DNA from: CAYZUC01 sp964481705
Lineage (GTDB): Bacteria > Bacillota > Clostridia > Lachnospirales > Lachnospiraceae
Reading direction: 5' to 3'
Length of the DNA stretch: 14,737 nucleotides
Assembly (NCBI GenBank): GCA_964481705.1
Contig: CAYZUC010000071.1
Location: forward strand, 1-14,737
This document shows positions 8,404-14,737 of this stretch, piece after piece. The translations under genes were made by a program, and so were the position numbers. The notes under the pieces were generated by a model that ran no database searches, was not told the DNA's origin, and was given only the letters and a program-made list of their open reading frames with translations. Each line of letters opens with the position of its first letter. Position 1 is the first letter of the stretch.

Positions 8404-9243
8404 ATGAACGATACATTACGTGAGTTATTTAGCTATGGAAAATTCATTATTCCTATCATGAAGGTTAAAAAGGAGATTAAACCTGAAAGGGTACAATGGG
8501 GTAATAAAGATCAATACTTCCTATTGTATCCGGCGAAAGAAAAGAAAAGCGATACCCTTGTTATTTACATACATGGTGGAGGATGGAATTCTGGTTCGCC
8601 AAGAGATCTCTATTTTATAGGACAGAGAGTTGCGTTAGAAGGTTACGATTGTATTATGCCTGGTTATCGAAAAGCTCCGAAATTTCACTGTAAGGAGATT
8701 GTTGAGGATGTTTTTCAAGATTATGTTAGGATAAGACAATATTTGAAGGAGAAGAGTAGAGCTTACTCGAGGATGATTGTTATGGGTTCATCAGCCGGAG
8801 CTCATCTGGGTGCACTTCTTTGCTTTGATCGTGAGTATCAGGAAAAATACAATATCGAAAAGGAAGATTTTGATAAATTCATCTGTTTAGCAGGACCTTT
8901 ATGCTTTGACTATCCACAGACAAGAATTTGCAATAAGCTGATGAAGGGTCTGTTTGGAACAAAGAATCTTACAATATGGAAAAAATGGGAACCTATATCG
9001 AAATTGAAGGAATACCAAAAAATAAAGCTGTTAATTATTCATAGTAAGCATGATGGACTAATTGAATACAATCAAGCGTTAGCTTTTGTTAAGAAAGCAC
9101 AAATGTTAGGAATGGAAACAGAGTTTTATGATGTGAATGAGGTCTGGAATACACATTCTGCTTATAGTGCGGGTATTTTCTTAAAGGAAAGAAAGGATTC
9201 ACCTACAATTGAAAAGGTATTTTCCGGAATTGAGCACATATGA
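8404..9243 (+). CDS. Alpha/beta hydrolase, HSL/esterase-lipase type
   Basis: A 279-residue alpha/beta hydrolase. The oxyanion-hole HGGGW is at 57-61, the nucleophile elbow GSSAG puts Ser130 at the centre, Asp217 lies in HSKHD, and His251 in NTHSAY completes the triad. This is the hormone-sensitive-lipase-like esterase layout, acting on acyl or carbamoyl esters of unknown identity. No signal peptide is visible, so the enzyme is probably cytoplasmic. An in-frame TTG at 8383 overlaps the DHH stop, but the ATG at 8404 was preferred because GGGG at 8392-8395 sits 8 bases before it. It is the last gene of the TIR-DHH-esterase unit and ends 15 bp before the stop of the convergent AEC transporter, with no obvious terminator in the gap. 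Confidence 0.88.
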   Translation: MNDTLRELFSYGKFIIPIMKVKKEIKPERVQWGNKDQYFLLYPAKEKKSDTLVIYIHGGGWNSGSPRDLYFIGQRVALEGYDCIMPGYRKAPKFHCKEIVEDVFQDYVRIRQYLKEKSRAYSRMIVMGSSAGAHLGALLCFDREYQEKYNIEKEDFDKFICLAGPLCFDYPQTRICNKLMKGLFGTKNLTIWKKWEPISKLKEYQKIKLLIIHSKHDGLIEYNQALAFVKKAQMLGMETEFYDVNEVWNTHSAYSAGIFLKERKDSPTIEKVFSGIEHI

Positions 9244-9258
9244 GATGATGTAAACAAA

Positions 9259-10206
9259 CTAAATGCATCCGAGGCTCTTTAGAAGGAATAACCAAAAAGT
9301 AAGTGAGATCGAGCTGAGTACCGTGGTGGTTACGACAACGCTGGATGTCAGAACACCTTCATGACCCATGTTCTTTGCCATAATATAGCAGCTTGGTGTT
9401 GTGGGCGCCCCTAACATGATGAGAAGAGCAACCATTTTTTCGCCGGTAAAGGAAAAGTGCATAGCAAGTGGCAAGAAGATTGCGCACTGAAGGAATAAAC
9501 GGATAAAAGTCGCACCAAATGTTGGTTTAATCAGCTTGAGTGCGGCTTTTCCTTCGAATCCGGCTCCTAATCCAATTAGTGCAAGTGGTGTCGCAAGAAC
9601 AGAAAAATTGGTCATAGTCTTCGTAATAAGGAACGGAAGTTCAATACGCGATAGAGAAGCGAAAAGACCAAGTCCAATCGAAAGGATCATAGGATTCGTT
9701 AAAATTCCTTTCATGGATGTAAGTAAGCTCTTTTTACTTAATGAGTTATTTCCGGGACCCGTGAACGATAAGAGAAGTACAGCGAGTAGATTATATAGGG
9801 GAACCGTTCCCAGAATCATAAGAGGAGCGACAGTTGCTGAACCATATATGTTTTGAATGAATGCTAATCCAAGAACAGCAGCGCTTCCTCTATAAGCAGC
9901 CTGGACGAATTCACCTGTTAAATCTTTCTTTCGACAAAGAAGCAAGGTGATCGCAAGGATAATAAGGAAACAGGTCAAGGTAACCAAAAAACAGAATAAA
10001 ACATATTTTGTATCCCAGACTTCGTAGAAATCAGCATGATATAAATCAAGAAATAACAGTGCGGGGAGAGCAACATGGAATACAAACTTATTCAGCGTTT
10101 TCACAAAATCAGTGCCAATCAATTTAATTTGTTTTAGAAAGTAACCGATTAATATGGTAAAAAAGATGGGTAATGTTGCATTTAGACTGAATATAAGATT
10201 CTCCAT
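9259..10206 (-). CDS. AEC-family (auxin efflux carrier-like) transporter
   Basis: A 315-residue hydrophobic protein with about ten predicted membrane helices in two halves, starting MENLIFSLNATLPIFFTILI. It matches the AEC (auxin efflux carrier-like) family, whose bacterial members export or import small organic acids such as malate or malonate. The substrate here is unknown. The N-terminal half includes the conserved NKFVFHVALPALLF segment and the C-terminal half the LGAPTTPSCYIMA segment. The frame opens nine codons earlier (10233), but the ATG at 10206 is preferred because GGAG (10218-10221, minus strand) lies 11 bases upstream across an oligo-A tract. It is transcribed alone, divergent from the ABC operon and convergent with the esterase. 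A good promoter is visible upstream. Confidence 0.9.
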   Translation of the reverse strand: MENLIFSLNATLPIFFTILIGYFLKQIKLIGTDFVKTLNKFVFHVALPALLFLDLYHADFYEVWDTKYVLFCFLVTLTCFLIILAITLLLCRKKDLTGEFVQAAYRGSAAVLGLAFIQNIYGSATVAPLMILGTVPLYNLLAVLLLSFTGPGNNSLSKKSLLTSMKGILTNPMILSIGLGLFASLSRIELPFLITKTMTNFSVLATPLALIGLGAGFEGKAALKLIKPTFGATFIRLFLQCAIFLPLAMHFSFTGEKMVALLIMLGAPTTPSCYIMAKNMGHEGVLTSSVVVTTTVLSSISLTFWLFLLKSLGCI

Positions 10207-10244
10207 AATTTTTTTTTCTCCTATACATATCAAAACCTTTATGA

Positions 10245-10273
10245 ATCTTAGTACAAAAAGATGCTTTTGTAAA
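10245..10273 (-). promoter_or_regulatory. Candidate promoter of the AEC transporter gene
   Basis: On the minus strand TTTACA (10273-10268, 5 of 6 match to -35) and TAAGAT (10250-10245, 4 of 6 match to -10) are 17 bp apart, about 40 bp before the AEC start. The spacer is largely occupied by the inverted repeat at 10252-10271, so a bound regulator could block or remodel this promoter. Confidence 0.5.
10252..10271. repeat. Inverted repeat in the divergent intergenic region, possible operator
   Basis: Perfect 7-bp arms TACAAAA (10252-10258) and TTTTGTA (10265-10271) flank a 6-bp centre. The repeat lies within the AEC promoter spacer and next to a possible plus-strand promoter, so it could be a shared operator. 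No T-tract follows on the minus strand to suggest a terminator. Confidence 0.45.
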
Positions 10274-10295
10274 GATTAAGACGGAAACGTATGTT
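10267..10295 (+). promoter_or_regulatory. Weak candidate promoter for the ABC exporter operon
   Basis: TTGTAA (10267-10272) and TATGTT (10290-10295) are 17 bp apart, each matching 4 of 6 consensus bases, and lie about 30 bp before the ATPase start. The -35 overlaps the -35 of the divergent AEC promoter and one arm of the inverted repeat. The match is modest. It is listed because it is the best arrangement in a short gap that must hold a promoter. Confidence 0.3.
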
Positions 10296-10327
10296 AATAA
10301 ATGCAATTTCATAAGAAGGAGTAATCT

Positions 10328-11176
10328 ATGATTAAGGTAGAACATCTATGTTTCAGCTATGGAAAGAATCCATTTATTGAAAATTTGGAGTTTCATGTAT
10401 CGGAAGGAGAAATCTTTGGATTTCTTGGACCTAGCGGAGCGGGAAAGAGTACCTTGCAGAAGATTTTGATAGGAATGCTTCCAAGGTATCAAGGAAGCGT
10501 AACAGTTATGGGAAACGAGGTTCGAGCTATTGACAATTCCTATTATGAGAAAATTGGAATTGATTTTGAGTTTCCAAGTCTCTATGAGAAAATGACAGCA
10601 AGAGAAAATCTTCATTTCTTTGCATCTTTATATGAGAACGTTGAGACAGACATGGATGCTTTATTGGATGGCGTGGGTCTTTTACATGATGCGGATAAAA
10701 AGGTAAGTGACTTCTCCAAAGGAATGAAAAGTCGATTGAACTTCATTAAATCGTTGTTACATAAGCCGAAGCTTTTGTTCCTTGATGAACCAACAAGTGG
10801 TCTCGACCCTTCAAACAGTCGTATGATGAAGGATTTGATTTTGGAACAAAAAAAGCGTGGTACGACTATTATTCTTACAACACATAACATGCAGGATGCT
10901 GAGGAGTTGTGTGATCGTGTTGCATTTATTGTAGATGGTTCCATAAAGGCATTGGATACACCACATAACTTGATTATGAAGAGGGGTGCTGGAAATGTGG
11001 AATATACCTATCTCGAAAATGGTCAGGAATGTAGAGGGGAATGTGTGTTAACACTAACCGGAGAGGATGAGAAACTGATGAAATTGCTTCAGGAAGGAAA
11101 GATACTTACCGTTCATTCCAAGGAACCTAATCTTGGTGACATTTTTATGGAGATTACTGGAAGAAAACTTGCGTAA
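10328..11176 (+). CDS. ABC-2 exporter ATP-binding protein
   Basis: A 282-residue ABC ATPase. Walker A is GPSGAGKST (34-42), the signature is FSKGMKSR (129-136, a common degenerate form in ABC-2 drug or peptide exporters), Walker B is LLFLDEPTSGLD (149-160) and the switch His is 186. The Q-loop Gln is replaced by an acidic residue (Glu81 in FEFPSLY), which also occurs in BcrA-type subfamilies. Residues beyond about 215 form the accessory C-terminal region usual for these ATPases. AAGGAG (10316-10321) lies 6 bases before the ATG. With the two following permease genes it forms a complete exporter in which this subunit drives ATP hydrolysis at the inner face of the membrane. Closest in kind to the ATPases paired with fluoroquinolone-export permeases, though the exported compound is unknown. 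Confidence 0.93.
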   Translation: MIKVEHLCFSYGKNPFIENLEFHVSEGEIFGFLGPSGAGKSTLQKILIGMLPRYQGSVTVMGNEVRAIDNSYYEKIGIDFEFPSLYEKMTARENLHFFASLYENVETDMDALLDGVGLLHDADKKVSDFSKGMKSRLNFIKSLLHKPKLLFLDEPTSGLDPSNSRMMKDLILEQKKRGTTIILTTHNMQDAEELCDRVAFIVDGSIKALDTPHNLIMKRGAGNVEYTYLENGQECRGECVLTLTGEDEKLMKLLQEGKILTVHSKEPNLGDIFMEITGRKLA

Positions 11177-11246
11177 TCAAACATTTCAATTTACTAATAG
11201 TTTTAGGTGGTAGTTTATAAATGTAAAGAGAGAGTTGGAGGATACG

Positions 11247-11933
11247 ATGAGGTTATTGAACTTACTCAAAGGTGATTTTACATTTCAACGAAAATATGGG
11301 ATATGGCTGGTCTATCTTGTGTTTTCCATTGTCTATATAGTAACTTTGCATTTATTACCGGACAAGGCAGCTGTAGTAGTTGGACAGATTTTGGTGTATT
11401 CAGACCCAGCTGCTATGGGCTTGTTTTTTATGGGAGCGATTGTCTTATTAGAAAAGAGTCAGAGAGTGAATTGTTCTCTAGCAGTTTCGCCTGTGACAAT
11501 TGATGAATATATCAGCAGTAAAGTACTTTCTCTTATGATTACCGGAACACTGGTTGGAACATTGATTCTGGTAATGGGGGGGATTCGTTTAACAATTTGG
11601 ACAGTTCTTGGAGTTGCATTTGGATCCATTCTATTTTCTATGTGTGGACTTTACGTAGCATCGAAGGTTTCAAGTTTGAATCTTTTTGCAATCGTAACAG
11701 TGCCATTTGAACTGTTTCTTATGCTACCCGCAATTCTTTATCTGTTTGGTTACTTTAAGTCTAATATGTTTGCATGTCACCCTGGAATCGCCGCCATTCG
11801 GTTGATATCTGAAGAAGGCAGCATGAATGTCTGGTGTCTAATTTCTGTAATTATATGGAATATATTGGTATATATCCTTTGTAGGAAAGCGGTGGTTCTA
11901 TATTTCAGAAAAATGGGAGGCGGGGCGCTATGA
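11247..11933 (+). CDS. ABC-2 type permease, first subunit (fluoroquinolone-export-like)
   Basis: A 228-residue membrane protein with about six helices, starting MRLLNLLKGDF and ending in a basic tail. An in-frame TTG at 11235 exists, but the ATG at 11247 has GGAGG (11237-11241) 5 bases upstream and was chosen. The segment SLAVSPVTIDEYISSKVLSL between helices is typical of the coupling region of ABC-2 permeases, where the loop contacts the ATPase. The stop overlaps the start of the next permease by four bases (ATGA), so the two are translationally coupled and likely form a heterodimer. The 70-bp gap after the ATPase gene holds no terminator. The split into two short unequal permeases resembles fluoroquinolone-type exporters. 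The substrate is not determined. Confidence 0.87.
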   Translation: MRLLNLLKGDFTFQRKYGIWLVYLVFSIVYIVTLHLLPDKAAVVVGQILVYSDPAAMGLFFMGAIVLLEKSQRVNCSLAVSPVTIDEYISSKVLSLMITGTLVGTLILVMGGIRLTIWTVLGVAFGSILFSMCGLYVASKVSSLNLFAIVTVPFELFLMLPAILYLFGYFKSNMFACHPGIAAIRLISEEGSMNVWCLISVIIWNILVYILCRKAVVLYFRKMGGGAL

Positions 11934-12697
11934 ACGGTTCTTTGAATAAAAATGTTTGTAAATTAGATTCGGGGAAAACCAACCGATGTGCTATTTTGTT
12001 CCATGCTTATCGTGAATTTGTAAAGGAAATCTGGCAAGATATCATGTTTGCGGCTTTGTTTTTTGTTCCCATTTTGATGAGCATGTTATTTCATTTTGCT
12101 ATTCCACTTTTAGAAGAAGAATTATGTGAAATGCAACACGTAACGCAAATCATAGAGCCTTACTACATATGTTTTGATTTATGCATTATCATGATGACTC
12201 CGATTATGTTTTCTTTTTCCGGTGTAATGGTTATATTGGAGGAACTCGATAATGGGCTGGCACATTATCTTATGGTGACGCCATTGGGAAAGAGTGGATA
12301 TCTATGGTCTAGAATCGGTTTTATGTCTGTGATTGCGATGACATATGCAAGTGTGATTACTTATATTTTCAGACTCTCGAATATATCGCCAGGAAATATT
12401 GTAGTTAGCAGTATAATAGCAGCTTTCGTAGGTGCGCTCATTTCTTTTTTTGTACTGGCTTTTGCGCACAATAAAGTAGAGGGGATGGCATTGACAAAAT
12501 TTAGCGCATTCTTTGTTCTGGGAATCCCGATTTCGATTTTCATAAAGGAACCTTTTAAGTATGTTGGATTTTTTCTACCATCCTTCTGGGCGACGGAGTA
12601 TTGTGTGAGCTCCAGGCTATCTGATTTATTACTTGGATTGGGAGTGGGAATTCTACTATTGTGCTATGGTTATCACTGCTTTGAAAGAAAAATATGA
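11930..12697 (+). CDS. ABC-2 type permease, second subunit (fluoroquinolone-export-like)
   Basis: A 255-residue membrane protein with about six helices. A 35-residue hydrophilic N-terminus precedes FHAYREFVKEIWQDIMF, the amphipathic entry helix typical of ABC-2 permeases. The segment LEELDNGLAHYLMVTPLGK (near residues 104-122) is the conserved coupling motif that meets the ATPase. The start overlaps the previous stop (ATGA) and has GGGAGGCGGGG just upstream. It should pair with the preceding subunit as the membrane half of the exporter. The gene ends intact, with its stop only 10 bp before the terminal repeat of an IS remnant, so the insertion spared the coding region and left its own stem-loop as the likely transcription stop. 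Confidence 0.87.
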   Translation: MNGSLNKNVCKLDSGKTNRCAILFHAYREFVKEIWQDIMFAALFFVPILMSMLFHFAIPLLEEELCEMQHVTQIIEPYYICFDLCIIMMTPIMFSFSGVMVILEELDNGLAHYLMVTPLGKSGYLWSRIGFMSVIAMTYASVITYIFRLSNISPGNIVVSSIIAAFVGALISFFVLAFAHNKVEGMALTKFSAFFVLGIPISIFIKEPFKYVGFFLPSFWATEYCVSSRLSDLLLGLGVGILLLCYGYHCFERKI

Positions 12698-12733
12698 GAA
12701 CTGAAAAGGGGCTGTAAAATAAGTCCCTAATAA

Positions 12734-12782
12734 AGAATCTCCAGTCTTGGCAAATGTCAGTTCTGGAGATTCTCTGTTTTTT
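12734..12782 (+). terminator. Strong rho-independent terminator after the ABC operon, inside the IS remnant
   Basis: Perfect 11-bp arms AGAATCTCCAG (12734-12744) and CTGGAGATTCT (12763-12773) flank an 18-base loop. CTG and then six T (12777-12782) follow. On the plus strand this is a good intrinsic terminator for the ABC operon, about 40 bp past its last stop. It belongs to the IS remnant, so the operon may have borrowed it. Confidence 0.75.
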
Positions 12783-13218
12783 AATATGATATTTATAGAG
12801 ATTAAAACCACAAGAAATCAGCGTAAGTTCTAGAATTATATTTTTCTTTCCTCTTCGAAATGACCTCTTGTATGATTTATCCCATTTCAGAATGCCAGAG
12901 GTTCCTTCTGCCTGAATATTGCGATTCAATCTTAGCAATGCTCCATGTATCGATTCTAGATTTGCTTTTACCTCTTGATGTATGGATGTTAATTTCTGAT
13001 TCATTCTAATGGTTCTATTCCCACTAGCTTTAGAACAACACTCTTTTTGGATGGGCATCCTTCACAGGAATCGTATCCAGCATCATCAACTGGTCATTTT
13101 CCATATAGTCCCGTTTTATACGCATAAATGTGGCATCATGGTCTGTTTTGGAATAACTGTTTCTTTCATCACTACAGACTTCTATATGGTGTGCATATGT
13201 CTTCAAGCGTTCGTACTG
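12775..13218 (-). pseudogene. Broken IS1182-family transposase, shortened and frameshifted
   Basis: Read on the minus strand, 13218-13087 gives an in-frame piece with RNSYSKTDHDATFMRIKRDY, a recognised IS1182-family stretch. It breaks at DQL, and the sequence resumes at 13078 with GYDSCEGCP, the start of the cysteine cluster. The segment normally between these points, including part of the DDE catalytic core, is deleted. A second shift falls in a run of five T (13044-13048, plus strand), after which the C-terminal part continues (CCSKASGNRTIRMN, then ILKWDKSYKR and SCGFNLYKY), ending as family sequence near 12775. The last frame has no stop there and runs on through the stem-loop and terminal repeat into the ABC permease in antisense, stopping at 12555. 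The N-terminal part of the protein is missing. No function is expected. Confidence 0.82.
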
Positions 13219-13450
13219 TCATCAGTATAAAGAAAGGAAGAACCCAGAACCTTTCTTTGACGTGGTGGCACATGGGTTCTGTGGTATTAAACCATGGTGA
13301 TTTTATCAAGATATAGTTACAGCAGGTTGGAATTATAATTTGCTGGTTGACATCATATGAGTCATTGCAACGATTAGGAATAGAAAAAAGAGATAATTTT
13401 GTCCTGAAAATTGTGGACAAAGAGCATATTATGGTATAAAATGCAAAAAG
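13219..13450. other. Unassigned stretch with inverted repeats between IS remnant and LXG gene
   Basis: No gene can be assigned. Perfect 9-bp arms AAAGAAAGG (13229-13237) and CCTTTCTTT (13250-13258) flank a 12-base loop. Competing short complements exist: CAGAACC (13245-13251) with GGTTCTG (13275-13281), and AGAACCC (13239-13245) with GGGTTCT (13274-13280). A short plus-strand frame ends RLGIEKRDNFVLKIVDKEHI just before a TAA near 13438. It is interrupted by an earlier in-frame TAG, so it may be the tail of a dead gene. I see no tRNA, repeat array or IS end in this stretch. Confidence 0.4.
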
Positions 13451-14737
13451 TTGTTAAACGCTATTAGTAACGAACTACTATTTTGGAGGCAGAAGGAAAT
13501 AAGGGAGCACTTTGACAAAGTTCAGACAATATTGCATGACTTCATAGAAAGCGCTGAGGAACAAAAGAATGTAAACATGGAATTTGTTGAAAACGACACA
13601 TATATTGGAGACTTGGCAGAAAGTGCAAAGGAGTATGTAAAGGAAACCGAGAACTCACTCATAGATCAACTGATTCATTCGTCAGAACAATTGATCTTGG
13701 AACAAGAGAAGATACTTCAGGAGTTTAATGATGAAGTTGACAGCTCTGAAACGGCTGTACTTTACACGGCAAGTCTTGAAAAGGTGAATGCCGATTTCAA
13801 TGAGTTACAGGCAACTTTTTATGAAATCCCAGAAGCTATAGACCAAATTATGGAAAAGCTTCAAACCGTAAGCGAGTATGGACCATTTACGGAACCGAAT
13901 CCGACAGCGGTAACAAAAGCTTTTAAAGAACTTATTGGTGGAGAGTATAACGGTTCTGAGCTGGAACGGGGAATAGTTCCAACGACTTTATATAACTTTC
14001 GTGCATTTGATCAAAGCCATAAGAAAGATCTAGACAACAGTGATTTTATGGAACAGTTGAATCTGGAGATTACACGTAGAAGAAATCTGGAAGAACAGAT
14101 GAAGCTGCCCTATGAAAGAAGTAGCGAACGTTATGATAAGCTAAGAATACAGCCCGTAAGAATGGACAAGAATGACGAAGCTGCTCCTCTGACGGAACAA
14201 GAAAAGAAAGACCTTCACTTATACCTTGCAAACGAAAAGGATTTAACCGGAACGGAAAAGGCACGACGTGATACCTTGGTAGATCGTTTGATATTAAGTG
14301 CTGACAGTGTCGAGTTGCGTGATATAATGGATGAATTGTCCAAGAAAAGGATTAAGGATTGGACATCATCTGAGAAAGGCATCCTCGAGAAAATTATGCA
14401 ATATGGAGAAAAATATGATCCATCGTTGCATGAAGCAGTTAGAAATCAGGTGGAAAAGCTTATAATAGATGAGTACTGGTTAAGAGATGACGGATATTTT
14501 GATGGACAATGGTATGCAGATGAGGAGAAAATGCAGGATGCAATCGAGATTCTCTACGAAGAAATAAGTCTTGAAGGACCTTACGATCTGATACATGGTG
14601 GAGAACAGACTGATGAAGAGAAGCTTATGCATTATGAGAAGATGCAATTGATTCAGGTATTATCGAATTCTCTGCGAAGTGGAAGCTATGATATAGATAC
14701 TCTTAATCAACTCGAAATAGCGTATAATTGTGCGGAT
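13451..14737 (+). CDS. Probable LXG-domain polymorphic toxin (type VII secretion substrate), 3' end outside the window, start uncertain
   Basis: An uninterrupted frame runs from after a TAA at 13394-13396 to the last base of the window, about 447 codons. The first part (to about 13860) fits an LXG domain: a long helical hairpin with FVENDTYIGDLAESAKEY (around 13583-13630) and the helix LQEFNDEVDSSETA ending the core. LXG domains are N-terminal secretion modules of WXG100-related toxins exported by type VII systems. A helical middle region rich in Glu and Lys follows, with no toxin domain visible, since the C-terminus lies beyond the window. The start is unclear. TTG 13451 has no ribosome binding site. 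ATA 13499 sits 9 bases after GGAGG (13485-13489) and would give a near-normal LXG length, as if an ATG had mutated. ATG 13577 would cut the domain. The IS debris just upstream may have removed the original promoter, so the gene could be silent. Confidence 0.72.
   Translation, partial: MLNAISNELLFWRQKEIREHFDKVQTILHDFIESAEEQKNVNMEFVENDTYIGDLAESAKEYVKETENSLIDQLIHSSEQLILEQEKILQEFNDEVDSSETAVLYTASLEKVNADFNELQATFYEIPEAIDQIMEKLQTVSEYGPFTEPNPTAVTKAFKELIGGEYNGSELERGIVPTTLYNFRAFDQSHKKDLDNSDFMEQLNLEITRRRNLEEQMKLPYERSSERYDKLRIQPVRMDKNDEAAPLTEQEKKDLHLYLANEKDLTGTEKARRDTLVDRLILSADSVELRDIMDELSKKRIKDWTSSEKGILEKIMQYGEKYDPSLHEAVRNQVEKLIIDEYWLRDDGYFDGQWYADEEKMQDAIEILYEEISLEGPYDLIHGGEQTDEEKLMHYEKMQLIQVLSNSLRSGSYDIDTLNQLEIAYNCAD

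Larger units (their letters stand above)
12708..13218 (-). mobile_element. Decayed IS1182-like insertion sequence, one end only
   Basis: The left boundary is a terminal-repeat-like GGGGCTGTAAAATAAGTCCC (12708-12727). A stem-loop and a minus-strand IS1182-type transposase remnant follow. The matching inverse repeat expected at the other end is not found in 13200-13500, so the transposase 5' end and the other terminus are lost. The element lies directly after the ABC operon and before an LXG toxin gene. Family assignment is from the transposase residues. The repeat is attributed to the IS from its position and general form. Confidence 0.7.

Noticed and set aside
9536..9856. Plus-strand open frame of 106 codons inside the AEC transporter
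   Set aside because: Antisense shadow of a well-supported membrane protein; no domain or ribosome binding site.
10328..11176. Loss of the Q-loop glutamine as a sign of an inactive ATPase
   Set aside because: An acidic residue at this place is common in the BcrA-like ABC-2 ATPase group, and all other catalytic motifs are intact.
12555..12774. Continuation of the transposase frame in antisense through the stem-loop and into the ABC permease
   Set aside because: The residues after the conserved transposase end match nothing in the family, and the stretch from 12555 to 12697 is the antisense of an intact permease gene. It is a chance open frame.
13128..13316. Plus-strand open frame of 62 codons over the IS end and the unassigned island
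   Set aside because: Its first half is the antisense of the transposase remnant and it spans the junction, so it cannot be an ancestral gene.
1..14737. CRISPR arrays, tRNA or rRNA genes
   Set aside because: No regularly spaced repeats and no cloverleaf or rRNA-like sequence were seen on either strand.

Overview
The window reads as a low-GC Firmicutes chromosome, most likely a gut or rumen Clostridia of the Lachnospiraceae type. The assignment rests on the rel - metallo-beta-lactamase-fold - hemZ gene order, strong AGGAG/GGAGG ribosome binding sites, and the families present (fluoroquinolone-type ABC permeases, an LXG toxin, an IS1182-like remnant). No species can be named from the sequence alone.

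Layout. (1) Positions 2-3839, plus strand, hold a housekeeping run: the 3' part of a long (p)ppGpp synthetase/hydrolase gene (its HD domain lies before the window), a glyoxalase II-like MBL-fold hydrolase, and the radical-SAM enzyme HemZ. (2) Positions 3949-9243, plus strand, hold a tight three-gene unit behind its own recognisable promoter: a membrane-anchored TIR protein with a large predicted beta-propeller, a DHH/DHHA1 phosphoesterase with an unusual duplicated C-terminal extension, and an HSL-type alpha/beta hydrolase. In related genomes I would expect hisS and aspS after hemZ, so this block looks like accessory DNA. It is the best candidate here for an undescribed system. (3) Position 9259-10206, minus strand, is an AEC-family permease that converges on the hydrolase and diverges from the next operon across a small intergenic region containing a 7-bp inverted repeat. 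(4) Positions 10328-12697, plus strand, encode a complete ABC-2 exporter: one ATPase and two permeases, the last two genes overlapping by ATGA. (5) Positions 12708-13218 are a decayed IS1182-like element in minus orientation. One terminal repeat, a strong stem-loop and a shortened, frameshifted transposase remain. (6) Positions 13219-13450 are an unassigned stretch with inverted repeats and a short residual frame. (7) From about 13451 a long plus-strand frame runs off the window end. It encodes a probable LXG-domain (type VII secretion) polymorphic toxin whose start is unclear, apparently damaged by or lying next to the IS debris.

How the parts may work together: the stringent-response and heme genes are core metabolism. 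The TIR protein carries the glutamate expected of an NAD-cleaving TIR, a membrane anchor and a possible sensor propeller, and it is probably co-transcribed with a nucleotide/oligonucleotide phosphoesterase and an esterase. This suggests a membrane-linked stress or defence pathway, but that is inference. The ABC exporter and the LXG toxin point to a neighbourhood devoted to interaction with other microbes.
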